This document shows, in pieces, positions 63,993-64,000 of a stretch of DNA of 64,000 nt; within the stretch, counting starts at the first letter, position 1, and each line of letters starts with the position of its first letter. The DNA comes from Qipengyuania mesophila. Its GTDB lineage: Bacteria; Pseudomonadota; Alphaproteobacteria; Sphingomonadales; Sphingomonadaceae. Below the pieces are notes generated by a model. That model was not told where the DNA came from. It made no database searches and saw only the letters and a program-made list of their open reading frames with translations. The stretch is from contig NZ_JAIGNU010000002.1 of the NCBI RefSeq assembly GCF_019711655.1, positions 372,001-436,000 on the forward strand, given 5' to 3'. The position numbers were made by a program, and so were the translations under genes.

Positions 63993-64000
63993 CACGACGA

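Overview
The window looks like a contiguous piece of chromosome from a GC-rich alphaproteobacterium, most likely Sphingomonadales and probably close to Erythrobacteraceae. This is inference from gene content: ChpT (CckA-ChpT-CtrA cell-cycle relay), an ATP12-type F1 assembly factor, an RpoH heat-shock sigma factor, an S46 peptidase, a TonB-dependent receptor, a TorF-type porin, two Na+/H+ antiporters and a BLUF photoreceptor. Genes are tightly packed, and many pairs overlap by 1-4 nt (ATGA, TGATG, GTGA, TTGA). I see no phage, insertion sequence, CRISPR array or tRNA.

Layout. 1-2140: a TPR/2OG-Fe(II) oxygenase-like gene running off the left edge, coupled to a small exported protein. 2338-7723: clpB, an acyl-CoA dehydrogenase and a HerA-like ATPase. 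7843-15526: exported or envelope hydrolases (penicillin-acylase family, M16 protease, S46 dipeptidyl-peptidase). 15618-21909: the gatC-gatA-(small membrane protein)-gatB operon, a DUF4153 membrane protein, an anchored FKBP and rpsU. 22137-25832: six overlapping genes (crcB, RluA-family synthase, PaiB-like, HAD phosphatase, small membrane protein, ATP12). 25840-29678: an Mla-type lipid transport operon (mlaE, mlaF, mlaD, auxiliary lipoprotein) interrupted by a 266-bp inverted-repeat element. 29895-34425: valS, an MtfA-like peptidase and queE. 34444-40705: a HerA-like ATPase, a TIGR02186/TSUP pair and an NfrB-like glycosyltransferase with a probable outer-membrane partner.

40788-46153: nhaA, glyoxalase I, a SIMPL protein, a TorF-type porin, a metallophosphoesterase, an unknown membrane-anchored protein and the RNase P RNA gene (rnpB, minus strand). 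46330-50681: an MHYT-GGDEF-EAL protein followed by a stand-alone BLUF protein, then AmpD-like amidase, chpT and a JAMM peptidase on the other strand. 50698-57901: rluD, rpoH, an M20 amidohydrolase, mtgA, and a run made of a CDF metal exporter, an ECF sigma factor, its RskA-like anti-sigma factor and a fasciclin protein. 58069-63992: clpX, clpP, a TonB-dependent receptor and a CPA1 antiporter.

Themes. Protein quality control is well represented (clpB, clpX, clpP, rpoH), with a candidate RpoH promoter before clpB. Envelope functions dominate elsewhere. The most interesting spots are the inverted-repeat element inside the mla operon, the BLUF plus MHYT-GGDEF-EAL pair (a likely blue-light/c-di-GMP module), the ECF/RskA-like/fasciclin locus that parallels mycobacterial SigK/RskA/MPT83, a hairpin covering the ribosome binding site of the CPA1 antiporter, and an unexplained structured leader before queE. 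No clear new large system such as a defence island is visible.
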